From NCBI RefSeq assembly GCF_002135415.1, contig NZ_NEGJ01000011.1, positions 1 to 64,000 on the forward strand: a stretch of 64,000 bases of DNA, written 5' to 3'. Positions 52,638 to 62,219 of this stretch are shown here, one piece after another. How positions within the stretch are numbered: the first letter of the stretch is position 1; each line of letters opens with the position of its first letter. The notes beneath the pieces are model-generated. The model had not been told where the DNA came from. It searched no databases and was given only the letters and a program-made list of their open reading frames with translations. This DNA is from Acinetobacter sp. ANC 3832. GTDB taxonomy: Bacteria; Pseudomonadota; Gammaproteobacteria; Pseudomonadales; Moraxellaceae. Made by a program: the position numbers and the translations under genes.

Positions 52638-53297
52638 TTATCTTAAAAAGCCATTAGCCGCAAGGAATTCCATGCTCAACTTTGACTCGGTTTTTTGTTC
52701 AGCAGCTTTGTCACCCAAAAGTAGGCGTTCAATATAACGAGCCAAAACATCGACTTCTAAATTGACTTTCGCACCGACTTTCCACGTTCCAATATTGGTT
52801 CGTTCAGCCGTATGCGGAATCAAATTTAAACTTAAAATATTTCCACGCAAATGATTGATGGTTAAGCTAATACCATCCACAGTCACTGAGCCTTTTTCAG
52901 CTAAATACTTGGCAATTTCAACAGGTGCTGTCACTTCAAAATATAAAGAGCGTGCATCTGAGCGAACCACGGTAATTTCACCCACAGCATCCACATGACC
53001 ACTGACAATATGTCCACCAAAACGCGTGGTTGGCAACATCGCTTTTTCAACATTCACAGCTTGACCCGCTCGCCAATTGCCTAATGTTGAACGGTTCAAA
53101 CTTTCACGAGATACATCCGCAGCATACCAGTTTTCACCCCAATCGATCACGGTTAAGCAAATACCATTGGTTGCAATTGAGTCACCCAAATGTACATCTG
53201 ACATATCTAAATCGGTATGAATACGTAAACGAATATCGCCACCTACGCTTTGCAGACTGTCGACTTTACCTAAACTTTCAATAATGCCTGTGAACAT
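52638..53297 (-). CDS. ribE: Riboflavin synthase alpha chain
   Basis: Dismutates two 6,7-dimethyl-8-ribityllumazines into riboflavin. The 219-residue protein starts with the invariant MFTGIIESLG and has two lumazine-binding repeats, each with the G-D-S-I/V pattern (HLGDSIATNGICLTV and AEKGSVTVDGISLTI). It is the last gene of nrdR-ribD-methyltransferase-ribE; the methyltransferase gene lies 21 bp upstream. Some databases call it ribC. Confidence 0.95.
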   Translation of the reverse strand: MFTGIIESLGKVDSLQSVGGDIRLRIHTDLDMSDVHLGDSIATNGICLTVIDWGENWYAADVSRESLNRSTLGNWRAGQAVNVEKAMLPTTRFGGHIVSGHVDAVGEITVVRSDARSLYFEVTAPVEIAKYLAEKGSVTVDGISLTINHLRGNILSLNLIPHTAERTNIGTWKVGAKVNLEVDVLARYIERLLLGDKAAEQKTESKLSMEFLAANGFLR

Positions 53298-53318
53298 AAG
53301 TTTAATCTCGTATTGTTG

Positions 53319-54617
53319 CTACCAAAGTGCCAATTGTGTGCTAACACCTGATGTGTCGACACCACCCAATTCTGCAAAATGGTAAAGTTGCCCTAATAAT
53401 TGTCTTAATGGTGGTCCAGATTTCGCATGCGTATCGGTAATCACAATAAATTCTAATACACGTGCACGCTCAGACTGACGTTGTTTACTCACACGATAAC
53501 GGGGAACATCTTGTGTTAACAAGGTTACTTTTCCGCGTTCTAAATTTGCTTTGAGTAAATCTTTGGCTTCGATATTACCATCAGTTGAATAGCTGGTCAG
53601 AATATAACGTGCATTGATTGTCGATAATAATTTTTCATATGCTTCTTGTGCATACTTTGAAGAATTATATGGGCTTGGGCGTTCTTTACGCCATGCACGA
53701 TCAATTCCACTCTTATAACCTTTGGTATCTGGTGTTGGTAAATCGGTTTGATCCCATAACGTTAAAGAATTTAAAACGTGATAATTACTGCCATATGCAT
53801 GTTGATTATAAGGGGGGTCAAGATAAGCAACATCTACCTCAAAACTACTCATTTGATTAGCAAGATGTTGTGCATCGACACACCACATTTCTGCCATTGG
53901 CGTTTGTTGTTTTGAATCACCTACTTCTGAAAAACGACTGGGTGATAACCACAATAAAGACTCGATACGTTCTAATGCCGTTTGAGTTTTGCCACCCCAA
54001 CCATGGTGAAAACTTTTGAATACACCACTGGTATTGCTCACAAAACTGGCTGAATAAAGCAAAGGTGCAAGCAATGCACTCATCTCTACATCATCAATTG
54101 CACCTTGTGCTTGCCATGTTGCAATTTGCTGACGAATCGCATCTATACGCATCCCATTACGACGTTTAAAGAATAAACGGTCACGACTTGGATCATAAAT
54201 TTCGTCATTCCGTGGGCACAAATTATGCGTCACCCAACCGTTGACTTCAGGTAAACGGTTTAGATAATCAATGGCTTTTTGATAACCACCCAATTCTTTA
54301 AATGCAGGCGCGTCTGTACATGCCAAGATGGCATGATTTAAAGCATGGCTATAAGGTTCCCAGTCATTGGCAATCACACGATAACCATTTTGCCGAGCTA
54401 AACGAGAAACCACTCCACTTCCTGCAAAAAAATCTGCAAAAATAGGGGCTCGTTTGCTACCTGTATGTAATGTTCCTGTGATTTCAAGTGCTTCTAAAAT
54501 CAAATGGAGCAATCGGCGCTTGTTACCTAAGTAAGGCACAAGTTGATTAAATAAATACTCATCCGTCGTACGCGCAGCATGACGACGTTTGTGATATACC
54601 GAAGACTCTGGATTCAT
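53319..54617 (-). CDS. aamA: Adenine-specific DNA methyltransferase in the rib operon (AamA-like)
   Basis: Predicted N6-adenine DNA methyltransferase of the D12 class. The 432-residue protein has the SAM-binding motif ADFFAGSGVVSRLARQNG (about residues 61-78), the YLGNKRRLLHLI motif upstream, and the catalytic DPPY (AYLDPPYNQHAYG, about 270). No restriction endonuclease is next to it. Its ATG overlaps the ribD stop by 4 bp, so it is translated with a riboflavin gene. From memory, the A. baumannii orthologue (A1S_0222, AamA) was shown to methylate adenine in GAATTC; I could not verify this. Confidence 0.85.
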   Translation of the reverse strand: MNPESSVYHKRRHAARTTDEYLFNQLVPYLGNKRRLLHLILEALEITGTLHTGSKRAPIFADFFAGSGVVSRLARQNGYRVIANDWEPYSHALNHAILACTDAPAFKELGGYQKAIDYLNRLPEVNGWVTHNLCPRNDEIYDPSRDRLFFKRRNGMRIDAIRQQIATWQAQGAIDDVEMSALLAPLLYSASFVSNTSGVFKSFHHGWGGKTQTALERIESLLWLSPSRFSEVGDSKQQTPMAEMWCVDAQHLANQMSSFEVDVAYLDPPYNQHAYGSNYHVLNSLTLWDQTDLPTPDTKGYKSGIDRAWRKERPSPYNSSKYAQEAYEKLLSTINARYILTSYSTDGNIEAKDLLKANLERGKVTLLTQDVPRYRVSKQRQSERARVLEFIVITDTHAKSGPPLRQLLGQLYHFAELGGVDTSGVSTQLALW

Positions 54618-55696
54618 ACTGTCTCTTGCGAAGGGATAAGTTTTAAGCGTAAGTCATCACCCAGTTGGGTCACATCTTGTAACTTAAAACGGAGTTGCTC
54701 AGCCATACTGTCAAATTCAGCATTGAACATGGCGCGTGCTGATTGTCCTAAAAAAGTAGGTGCAATATAACTGATCATTTCATCAACCAATTGTTCTTGC
54801 AAAAATGCGCTCGAAAGTGTCGCACCCGCTTCAATCAACACATCAAAAATTTGAAAATCTTTTAAAGTCTTTAATAAATCAGCTAAAGACTGTATTTCTA
54901 ATTGTACCACGCCTAATGTTGCGAGTTCCTGTCGAAATGGCCCCATGACCATGACTGTTTCTGGAACTTGTAAAATTTGCGCATCTAAAGGTAAACGGCC
55001 TTGTCGATCTAAAATCACACGTTTCGGTTGCACAACATTTGCTAGATCAATATTGGGAATGTGACGAACATTCAGTTGCGGATCATCAGCTAAAATGGTC
55101 TCTATACCTGTGATGACTGCACCTGAAATTGCACGCCAATGTTGCACATCCTGTCGTGCCTCTGCACCTGTAATCCACTTAGACTCACCTGATGCCATTG
55201 CTGTGCGACCATCTAAACTCGATGCAATTTTCAACCGAACATAAGGCATACCTGTTGCCATTGCCTTTAAAAAACCTTGATTCAACTGTTGGGCTTCTGC
55301 TGTACAGATGCCTACATCAACGTCGATGTCTGCATCTCTCAGGATTTGAACACCTTTTCCTGCAACCAATGGATTCGGATCTAAGCACGCAACGACCACA
55401 CGAGAAATGCCTGCATCAACCAAACCTTTAGCACATGGCGGTGTACGCCCATAATGAGCACATGGTTCTAAAGTGACATAAGCTGTTGCTGCCTGAGCAT
55501 TGTCACCCGCTTCACGCAAAGCAAAAACTTCTGCATGAGAACCACCCACAGGGGCTGTCGCCCCTCGACCAACGACTTCACCATTTTTAACAATCACACA
55601 ACCTACCGCAGGATTTGGGCGAGTTCGATAAATGGCTTTTTCCGCCTCAGCTAAAGCTTGAAGCATCCAAAATTGATCTTGGCTTAGCTCAGACAT
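54614..55696 (-). CDS. ribD: Riboflavin deaminase/reductase RibD
   Basis: Bifunctional: deaminates and then reduces the pyrimidine intermediate of riboflavin synthesis. The 360-residue protein has the zinc deaminase motif HAEVFALREAG (about 50-60) with TLEPCAHYGRTPPC (about 72-85), and a C-terminal reductase domain with SLDGRTAMASGESKWITG. It starts 35 bp downstream of nrdR and overlaps the methyltransferase gene by 4 bp (ATGA). Confidence 0.95.
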   Translation of the reverse strand: MSELSQDQFWMLQALAEAEKAIYRTRPNPAVGCVIVKNGEVVGRGATAPVGGSHAEVFALREAGDNAQAATAYVTLEPCAHYGRTPPCAKGLVDAGISRVVVACLDPNPLVAGKGVQILRDADIDVDVGICTAEAQQLNQGFLKAMATGMPYVRLKIASSLDGRTAMASGESKWITGAEARQDVQHWRAISGAVITGIETILADDPQLNVRHIPNIDLANVVQPKRVILDRQGRLPLDAQILQVPETVMVMGPFRQELATLGVVQLEIQSLADLLKTLKDFQIFDVLIEAGATLSSAFLQEQLVDEMISYIAPTFLGQSARAMFNAEFDSMAEQLRFKLQDVTQLGDDLRLKLIPSQETV

Positions 55697-55731
55697 GTTT
55701 TTCCTATATACAATTTTTTAATAAGGAGATT

Positions 55732-56205
55732 TTAGGATAGTTCGTGGTCTTGCCCACGATATTGCATTTGTTCGATCTGACGACGAAAGGCTTCAACATC
55801 TTGAAAATCTTGATAAACAGAAGCAAAACGTACATAAGCAACATGATCCAATGCAAACAATGCTTGCATTACAATTTCACCAATTGTACGTGAACGTACA
55901 TCACGCTCACCTAAACGGCGAATCTGCAACTGAATATCACTCAATACTGTTTCTATTTGTTCTTGCGTAACAGGACGCTTTTGTAGTGCATGCATTAAAG
56001 AACGACGAAGTTTGGCCTCATCAAATGGTTCATTTTTACCATCCGATTTCGTCACTCGTGGCATCACCACTTCATAGCTTTCAAATGTCGTAAAGCGTTC
56101 GTTACAACTGATACATTCACGGCGACGACGAATCTGACAACCTTCAGCGGCTAAACGTGAATCAATCACTTTACTATCTGCGGCGTTGCAAAATGGACAA
56201 TGCAT
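55732..56205 (-). CDS. nrdR: Ribonucleotide reductase repressor NrdR
   Basis: Zinc-finger and ATP-cone repressor of ribonucleotide reductase genes. The 157-residue protein begins MHCPFCN with zinc ligands C3, C6, C31 and C34 (CPFC and CISC). An ATP-cone domain follows (about 49-139) with [20 protein letters not shown]. It heads the nrdR-ribD group, a common arrangement across Gammaproteobacteria. Confidence 0.95.
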   Translation of the reverse strand: MHCPFCNAADSKVIDSRLAAEGCQIRRRRECISCNERFTTFESYEVVMPRVTKSDGKNEPFDEAKLRRSLMHALQKRPVTQEQIETVLSDIQLQIRRLGERDVRSRTIGEIVMQALFALDHVAYVRFASVYQDFQDVEAFRRQIEQMQYRGQDHELS

Positions 56206-56288
56206 AGCGGTTTAATTGAACAAATCTATTGACAGTTAGTGTAGCAAAAATTCAGAATTTTGTTGAGCTTTACGCAAGATATAGAAAA

Positions 56289-56312
56289 AAAACAGCCCAT
56301 TTGGGCTGTTTT
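56289..56312 (-). terminator. Intrinsic terminator of glnK-amtB
   Basis: Stem AAAACAGCCC / GGGCTGTTTT with a 4-nt loop and T-run on the minus strand, 29 bp past the amtB stop. Confidence 0.9.
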
Positions 56313-56340
56313 ACACAATATATAGATATCGTTTGAATTA

Positions 56341-57747
56341 TTATTCGATCCGTTCGCCATGTTGACTTAAATCTAAGCCCATACGTTCATCATCTTTTTC
56401 AACACGGATTCCAATCACCACATCGATAATTTTTAACAGAATAAAAGTCATAACCGCAGAATATGCAATGGTTGCCAATACGCCTTCAGCTTGTACCCAT
56501 AATTGATGCATCATATCCATTGGCGCTTTGCTTCCCATAATGAATGAGCTTGCAAATACGGCTGTTAAGAGCGCACCAACAATACCACCTACAGCATGTA
56601 AGCCAAATGCATCCAGTGAGTCATCAACTTTTAATAAGCGTTTAAGACCCGTTGTACCCCAGAAACAAACCACACCACCAATAATACCCATAATCAGTGC
56701 GCCACCCACTGTGACAAAGCCCGCTGCAGGTGTAATCACGACTAATCCAGCAACGGCACCTGAAGCACCGCCCAATACAGATGCTTTACCACGAACAATT
56801 TTTTCTACAATTAACCATGTCGCAGCAGCTACAGCAGCAGCAACTTGTGTCGTGACTAAAGCATAAGCAGCTGAACCATTTGCCCCTAAAGCAGAACCAC
56901 CGTTGAAACCGAACCATCCGACCCATACAAGGCTTGCACCCAATACAGTCAAAGTTAAATTATGCGGCGCCATCGATTCTTTGCCATATCCCATACGCTT
57001 ACCAAGCATATAAGCGGCAACCAAACCTGCAACACCTGAATTAATGTGAACAACCGTACCACCTGCAAAATCAAGCGCACCATCATTCATTAACCATCCA
57101 CCACCCCAGACCCAATGGGCAATCGGTGCATAGACGACCACGACCCAAACCGCAATAAAAGCAACAAAGGCACTAAATTTCATTCGTTCAGCGACAGAAC
57201 CACTAATAATTGCGACAGTAATAATTGCAAAGGTCATTTGGAAAATAACAAATAAAATTTCAGGAATCGTACCCGTTAAAGCATCTGTGGTAATTCCCGA
57301 CAACATGACTTTATCTAAACCACCAATAAAAGCATTGCCTGAACCAAAAGCCAGTGAATAACCAATCACAACCCAAACAATACTCACAATCGCAGCAGCA
57401 GTCAGGCTGTGTGACATGGTACTGAGAACATTTTTTTTACGAACCATCCCGCCATAAAACAGAGCTAAGCCAGGAATCGTCATTAATAAGACAAGTGCTG
57501 TAGAGACCAAAATCCAAGCTGTATCACCTGTATCAAGTTTAGGTGTTACTTCTTGTTTGACTGGTTCAGTAGGAGCAGCAACCGCTGTAACAGATGCTGT
57601 AGATGATGTGTCGCTTGAAGTCGCAACCACTGATGTTGTAGATGTAGGTGCAGTTGCGCTTTCTTCAGCCCACGCAACTGACCCACCAACTACAGAACCA
57701 CCCAAGAGTGCGCCAGACAAGCTGAGTGCAAATAGTATTTTTTTCAT
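56341..57747 (-). CDS. amtB: Ammonium transporter AmtB
   Basis: Trimeric inner-membrane ammonium channel, closed by GlnK when nitrogen is plentiful. The 468-residue protein has a cleavable signal peptide (about 1-27) and a low-complexity Ala/Thr/Ser/Val stretch (about 28-72). Eleven transmembrane helices follow, with GLALFYGGMVRKKNVLS, FAGGTVVHINSGVAGL (His near 233) and DAFGLHAVGGIVGALL carrying the twin-His pore residue. glnK lies 68 bp upstream in the same operon. Confidence 0.96.
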   Translation of the reverse strand: MKKILFALSLSGALLGGSVVGGSVAWAEESATAPTSTTSVVATSSDTSSTASVTAVAAPTEPVKQEVTPKLDTGDTAWILVSTALVLLMTIPGLALFYGGMVRKKNVLSTMSHSLTAAAIVSIVWVVIGYSLAFGSGNAFIGGLDKVMLSGITTDALTGTIPEILFVIFQMTFAIITVAIISGSVAERMKFSAFVAFIAVWVVVVYAPIAHWVWGGGWLMNDGALDFAGGTVVHINSGVAGLVAAYMLGKRMGYGKESMAPHNLTLTVLGASLVWVGWFGFNGGSALGANGSAAYALVTTQVAAAVAAATWLIVEKIVRGKASVLGGASGAVAGLVVITPAAGFVTVGGALIMGIIGGVVCFWGTTGLKRLLKVDDSLDAFGLHAVGGIVGALLTAVFASSFIMGSKAPMDMMHQLWVQAEGVLATIAYSAVMTFILLKIIDVVIGIRVEKDDERMGLDLSQHGERIE

Positions 57748-57815
57748 TCGTATCCCCCAACCTCATTTTTGTTAGTTATGTAACGATGTACATAACCTGC
57801 AAACTTTGTGCCAAG

Positions 57816-58175
<360 letters not shown>

Positions 58176-58194
58176 TCACCAGTAAGGTTTTATG

Positions 58195-58210
58195 TTCAAT
58201 TTTCATGCCA
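58195..58210 (-). promoter_or_regulatory. Sigma-54 promoter of glnK-amtB
   Basis: On the minus strand TGGCATGAAAATTGAA matches TGGCAC-N5-TTGCA with the -24 GG intact and correct spacing; the -12 is GA in place of GC. Expected start site is about 30 nt before the glnK start. I see no clear NtrC site upstream. Prediction by eye, supported by glnK being a classic RpoN target. Confidence 0.6.
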
Positions 58211-58431
58211 AAACGCCATAACGGTTGGGGGTGTTATTTTGTTCGAGCAAGAAACATCTTTATAACCTATTTTATACCCGAACATGTTGTTTGAGTTTTA
58301 AAAAAACATACTTTTATATTGGTTTTTATATCTTTTTTTATCGAATAAATCCATCTTAATCAGTTAATGCTATAGTCTGACTTGCAGCAATGTTAAACTA
58401 GCTAACATACCGATATTCTTTGGAATAAATC

Positions 58432-58656
58432 ATGATTGAAACATTATTACAAGCCATTCTAGAACAAGTTGATCAACCTAGAAAAGACATAGAACATAAT
58501 CTGCGTGCTTTATTAAATGAAGCTGTAAGTAAAATGGATCTTGTTTCTAAAGATGAAATTGAACGTCAGAAAACCGCACTACAAAATGCAAATCTCCGTT
58601 TAACACAATTGCAAGAACAGGTAAAAATATTAGAATCACACATTAAAAAAGTATAA
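58432..58656 (+). CDS. ubiK: Ubiquinone biosynthesis accessory factor UbiK
   Basis: Helical protein that aids ubiquinone assembly under air with UbiJ. The 74-residue sequence of the YqiC family has an N-terminal amphipathic membrane-binding helix (MIETLLQAILEQVDQPRKDI) and a C-terminal coiled coil starting LVSKDEIERQKTALQ. It lies upstream of comM, a common neighbour pairing in Gammaproteobacteria. Confidence 0.88.
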   Translation: MIETLLQAILEQVDQPRKDIEHNLRALLNEAVSKMDLVSKDEIERQKTALQNANLRLTQLQEQVKILESHIKKV

Positions 58657-58731
58657 TTGATAAAATATGCACAGTTTTAGTGCATAAAAAGACCAATAAC
58701 GATTAAAAATAAAGCATATTGGAATAATAAG

Positions 58732-60219
58732 ATGTCTTTTGCCAAAATTTATACCCGAGGTCTACTCGGTTTACATGCACCACTGATTGAAGTGGAAGTA
58801 CACGTTAGTCAAGGCTTACCATCTTTAACCATTGTCGGTTTACCAGAAGCGGCTGTTCGAGAAAGTAAAGATCGCGTTCGTTCTGCAATTATTAATAGTG
58901 GGTTTTTATTCCCAACCAAACGGCTTACCATCAATTTAGCCCCTGCAGATTTGCCCAAAGATGGTTCACGTTTAGACCTACCTATTGCTTTAGGTATTTT
59001 AATTGCTTCGGGACAGCTTCCTGAGAATGCTACAGATGATTTTGAATTTATTGGTGAATTAGCACTTGATGGTCATTTACGTCCTGTAACCAGTACTTTA
59101 ACAATTGCGATGGCTTGCCAATCTATAGGGCATCGCCTCATGCTTCCACAAGCAAATGCTGAAGAAGCATCACAACTGGTCAATTTAGAGGTTTTTGCTA
59201 CAACACATTTAAAGCAAGTCTGTGAACACTTTTTAGAAACGCACAAAATTGAAGCAAGTACATCCCAAACGTCAAAACAAGAGCAACACTATAAATTTGA
59301 TTTGATTGATGTCAAAGGACAATTACGCCCTCGTCGAGCATTAGAAATTGCAGCTGCTGGTGGTCATTCTATTTTATTTAAAGGTCCACCGGGTACAGGA
59401 AAAACACTTTTAGCTTCTCGTCTTCCCAGTATTTTACCGCCTTTGAATGCTCAAGAAAATTTAGAAGTTGCCAGTATTTATTCAATTGCCAATACTCAAC
59501 ATCCCTTTGGACATCGACCTTTTCGTGCCCCACATCATACAGCTTCAGCCGTCGCTTTGGTGGGTGGTGGATCACACCCAAAACCGGGGGAAATTACGCT
59601 TGCCCATCTAGGAATTTTATTTTTAGATGAGTTACCTGAATTTGACCGCAAAGTTTTAGAGGTGTTAAGGCAACCATTAGAAGCCAAGGAAATTGTAATT
59701 TCACGTGCTTCACGACAAATAACCTTTCCTGCAAACTTCCAACTGGTTGCAGCCATGAATCCTTGCCCATGTGGTTATGCATTTAACCAAGACAGTCGGT
59801 GTCAATGTTCTGCTGAATCAATCAAACGTTATCGAAATCGAATTTCAGGTCCATTGCTTGACCGTATAGATTTACATATTGATGTTCCTCCTTTAAAAGC
59901 ACAAGAGTTACAAGATAATGCTCCTGTAGAAAACTCAGCAACGGTTCGAGAGCGTGTCACCCTTGCCTATCATTTGCAAATTCAGCGACAAGGTTATTTA
60001 AATCAAGGCTTGTCACCACAACAACTAGAAGTACATGCGAACTTAGATGAGTCTTCTAAAAAAATTATAGAAATGGCACAACAACGTTTAAATCTTTCTG
60101 CACGTGCTTATCATCGGGTATTACGTGTTGCACGTACAATTGCAGATTTATCTCAAAGTGCAGAAATTCAAAGCCCGCATTTAACTGAAGCTTTATCTTA
60201 CCGAAATAATGAAACTTAA
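58732..60219 (+). CDS. comM: ComM/YifB AAA+ helicase, intact
   Basis: Branch-migration helicase used in natural transformation. The 495-residue protein has an N-terminal Lon-protease-like domain (GLPSLTIVGLPEAAVRES), an AAA+ core with Walker A GPPGTGKTLLASRL (about 219) and Walker B ILFLDELPEF, and a C-terminal Mg-chelatase-like domain with RVARTIADLSQSAEI. In A. baumannii comM is the usual entry point for AbaR resistance islands. Here it is unbroken. ACCGC, the duplicated target of those islands as I recall it, occurs at 59436-59440 and 59645-59649. Confidence 0.94.
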   Translation: MSFAKIYTRGLLGLHAPLIEVEVHVSQGLPSLTIVGLPEAAVRESKDRVRSAIINSGFLFPTKRLTINLAPADLPKDGSRLDLPIALGILIASGQLPENATDDFEFIGELALDGHLRPVTSTLTIAMACQSIGHRLMLPQANAEEASQLVNLEVFATTHLKQVCEHFLETHKIEASTSQTSKQEQHYKFDLIDVKGQLRPRRALEIAAAGGHSILFKGPPGTGKTLLASRLPSILPPLNAQENLEVASIYSIANTQHPFGHRPFRAPHHTASAVALVGGGSHPKPGEITLAHLGILFLDELPEFDRKVLEVLRQPLEAKEIVISRASRQITFPANFQLVAAMNPCPCGYAFNQDSRCQCSAESIKRYRNRISGPLLDRIDLHIDVPPLKAQELQDNAPVENSATVRERVTLAYHLQIQRQGYLNQGLSPQQLEVHANLDESSKKIIEMAQQRLNLSARAYHRVLRVARTIADLSQSAEIQSPHLTEALSYRNNET

Positions 60220-60267
60220 AACTAAAGCACTGAAATTTAAAATCTAATATGAGGATGGACATTCACA

Positions 60268-60777
60268 ATGTTAAATTTGATTTTACGTAATGAACAGGAA
60301 ACTGATATTCACGCCATTTTTGAGCTGACTCAAAAAGCGTTTGAACATGCAGAACATACTGATCACACAGAACAATTTATTGTGAATGCTTTAAGAGGCG
60401 CACAGCAATTAACCATTTCGATTGTTGCTGAGTTAAATCAAAAAATCATTGGCCATGTTGCAATTTCACCTGTAGAAATTTCTTCAGGTGCGCCAGATTG
60501 GTATGGCTTAGGACCTATTTCAGTTGCACCCGAATATCAGAAGCAAGGTGTTGGCTCTGCTTTAATGAAACAAGCATTACAACAACTTAAACAGTTAGAT
60601 GGCACAGGCTGTGTAGTTTTGGGTGATCCTGCTTATTATTCAAAATTTGGCTTTAAAGTAATCCCAAATTTAACTCTAGCTCATGTACCGACTGAATATT
60701 TTCAGGCACTTTCTTTTAGGGGAACGTTTCCTCAAGGCGAAGTTAAATATCATCCTGCTTTTGAAGCAACACAATAA
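60268..60777 (+). CDS. GNAT-family N-acetyltransferase
   Basis: Predicted acetyl-CoA-dependent N-acetyltransferase of 169 residues. The GNAT core is visible in HVAISPVEIS, the acetyl-CoA-binding signature SVAPEYQKQGVGSALM (Q-x2-G-x-G/A type, about 90-105) and VVLGDPAYYSKFGFKVIP. This last motif with a following EYFQALSF resembles the YhbS/GNAT subgroup, which acts on small or unidentified substrates. It starts 48 bp after comM. Substrate is unknown. Confidence 0.88.
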   Translation: MLNLILRNEQETDIHAIFELTQKAFEHAEHTDHTEQFIVNALRGAQQLTISIVAELNQKIIGHVAISPVEISSGAPDWYGLGPISVAPEYQKQGVGSALMKQALQQLKQLDGTGCVVLGDPAYYSKFGFKVIPNLTLAHVPTEYFQALSFRGTFPQGEVKYHPAFEATQ

Positions 60778-60861
60778 CCATTTCTCATATATGAGAGATC
60801 TCTAAGTTTCTAATATTTTCCATAATTACCTCATATAAAACCTGTTCCACATTTTAAAGGC

Positions 60862-60890
60862 AAAACCTAAATTTATGTATGCAGGTTTTT
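60862..60890 (+). terminator. Possible terminator after the GNAT gene
   Basis: AAAACCT is inverted as AGGTTTT across a 14-nt loop with a following T-tract; stem of 7 bp, about 85 bp past the stop codon. Weak. Confidence 0.4.
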
Positions 60891-60897
60891 ATATAAA

Positions 60898-60920
60898 AAA
60901 GGTGACTCAAAGTCACCTTT
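60898..60920 (-). terminator. Intrinsic terminator of the first TorF-type porin gene
   Basis: Stem AAAGGTGACT / AGTCACCTTT with a 3-nt loop and T-run on the minus strand, 17 bp past the stop codon. Confidence 0.88.
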
Positions 60921-60937
60921 CATTTAAATCAAATAGC

Positions 60938-61711
60938 TTAAAATGTTTTCGCCAAAGTGAATACTGCACCTGTTTCTAAACCACGTTGAGTTGCATCACT
61001 TAAACCATCTGTATCAATATTTGTTCCTACAGCGGCAAGCTCTGCGGTTAAACCTGGAATCGATTTTACTGCATAGTTCACACCCAATTTCCAATCGACA
61101 TAGTTATCTTTAGCATCTGGTAAAGCTTCCTTATCCATTGTGGTATATCCAACACTTGCAACACCACCAAAGCCAGTATCTGCAATTGGAGCAGAATACC
61201 CCAGTGTGAAATTCCAACTATTGCCACCGACTGCTGCCCAATCATTGGTATAGTTAACATTAGTCAGCAAACTTCCACCTTTCACAAATACATCTGCAAA
61301 TGTTAATTTTGCATAAAATTCTGTCCAGTTAAAATCATCTGCTGCACTTGGATAATTATATTCAACTACACCCACATCTAATACGGGTTTAACACTTGCC
61401 GAAAGATTTAAAGGGGTTGTAAAACCAAGCGATGGATCTAATTCTAAATGCGGATCAGATGTCCCAAAGTTCACATTAGAAGCAAAAGCACTGAAATATA
61501 CACCTGATTTATGTGCCAAAGTAAAACTGCCTTGAACAGCAGGATCTGATTGCGTTTGTGTCATACCGCGAAAGCGATAATCTGTGGTTAGTGCAGCATT
61601 CCCAGAAAAACTCAAACCTAGTTTTGATAATGCAGTTTCATCCTCTGCCATTGCCAAAGTTGCTGTTGTTGATAGTGCTACAAGTGTGAATGCTCTGATT
61701 GTAAATTTCAT
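60938..61711 (-). CDS. TorF-family putative porin (TIGR02001 type)
   Basis: Outer-membrane beta-barrel of 257 residues with a signal peptide (about 1-22, ending LAMA). The family signature appears as GNAALTTDYRFRGMTQTQSD, near the mature N-terminus, with alternating aromatic strands such as GVYFSAFASNVNFG and a terminal Phe that suits BAM assembly. The ATG at 61711 has GGGGGAG nine bases upstream; the in-frame ATG at 61729 lies on that site. Related genes are often close to glnK-amtB, as here. Solute is unknown. Confidence 0.85.
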   Translation of the reverse strand: MKFTIRAFTLVALSTTATLAMAEDETALSKLGLSFSGNAALTTDYRFRGMTQTQSDPAVQGSFTLAHKSGVYFSAFASNVNFGTSDPHLELDPSLGFTTPLNLSASVKPVLDVGVVEYNYPSAADDFNWTEFYAKLTFADVFVKGGSLLTNVNYTNDWAAVGGNSWNFTLGYSAPIADTGFGGVASVGYTTMDKEALPDAKDNYVDWKLGVNYAVKSIPGLTAELAAVGTNIDTDGLSDATQRGLETGAVFTLAKTF

Positions 61712-61729
61712 TGGACTTAACTCCCCCAT

Positions 61730-62146
61730 CAGCTGATGTCTATTTCTTTTGGTTAATTTGATAAACTCATATTAGACATAGCAATAGCTGTGCCAACTAA
61801 ATTTAAAGCCCCTTTATGACTTTTTCAAAATAAGGATAAGCCACTTATTTTAAAAATATTATTTAAGATAAATGTGGCTTTAAATTTTGTAATGACTGCC
61901 TAGAATATTAGTAGGACTGACAATGGATTATTATAAAATCACTCATTACAATCCTTTGAATAGATCAATAACACAGGATGTATTGTGATGAATGCAGATA
62001 TAATTTTTCTATTCATTATCTTTTGAAAAGCATAAATTTTACGTAAAATTAGGATGTTATTATTGATAAGCACATGAGCCTTGATAAAAAATGAATGCTG
62101 AGAATATTTTCAGTGCATGATCAACGTTCAACTTTGTTTTATGCTT
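61730..62146. other. Intergenic region between the two TorF-type porin genes
   Basis: About 420 bp of AT-rich DNA holding the promoter of the first porin gene and the start of the second one's downstream region. I find no credible ORF, tRNA or repeat. Confidence 0.5.
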
Positions 62147-62177
62147 AAAAAAAGTGCATCAACTTTTGCTGATGCAC
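62147..62177 (-). terminator. Intrinsic terminator of the second TorF-type porin gene
   Basis: Stem GTGCATCA / TGATGCAC with an 8-nt loop and a run of seven T on the minus strand, about 43 bp past the stop codon. Confidence 0.88.
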
Positions 62178-62219
62178 CTCTTCAATCAATTTTATAAATG
62201 ATGATGCTAAAACGATAGC

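Noticed and set aside
60783..60796. CTCATATATGAG palindrome after the GNAT gene
   Set aside because: Short and A/T-based, with no flanking T-run or matching repeat, so chance is likely.
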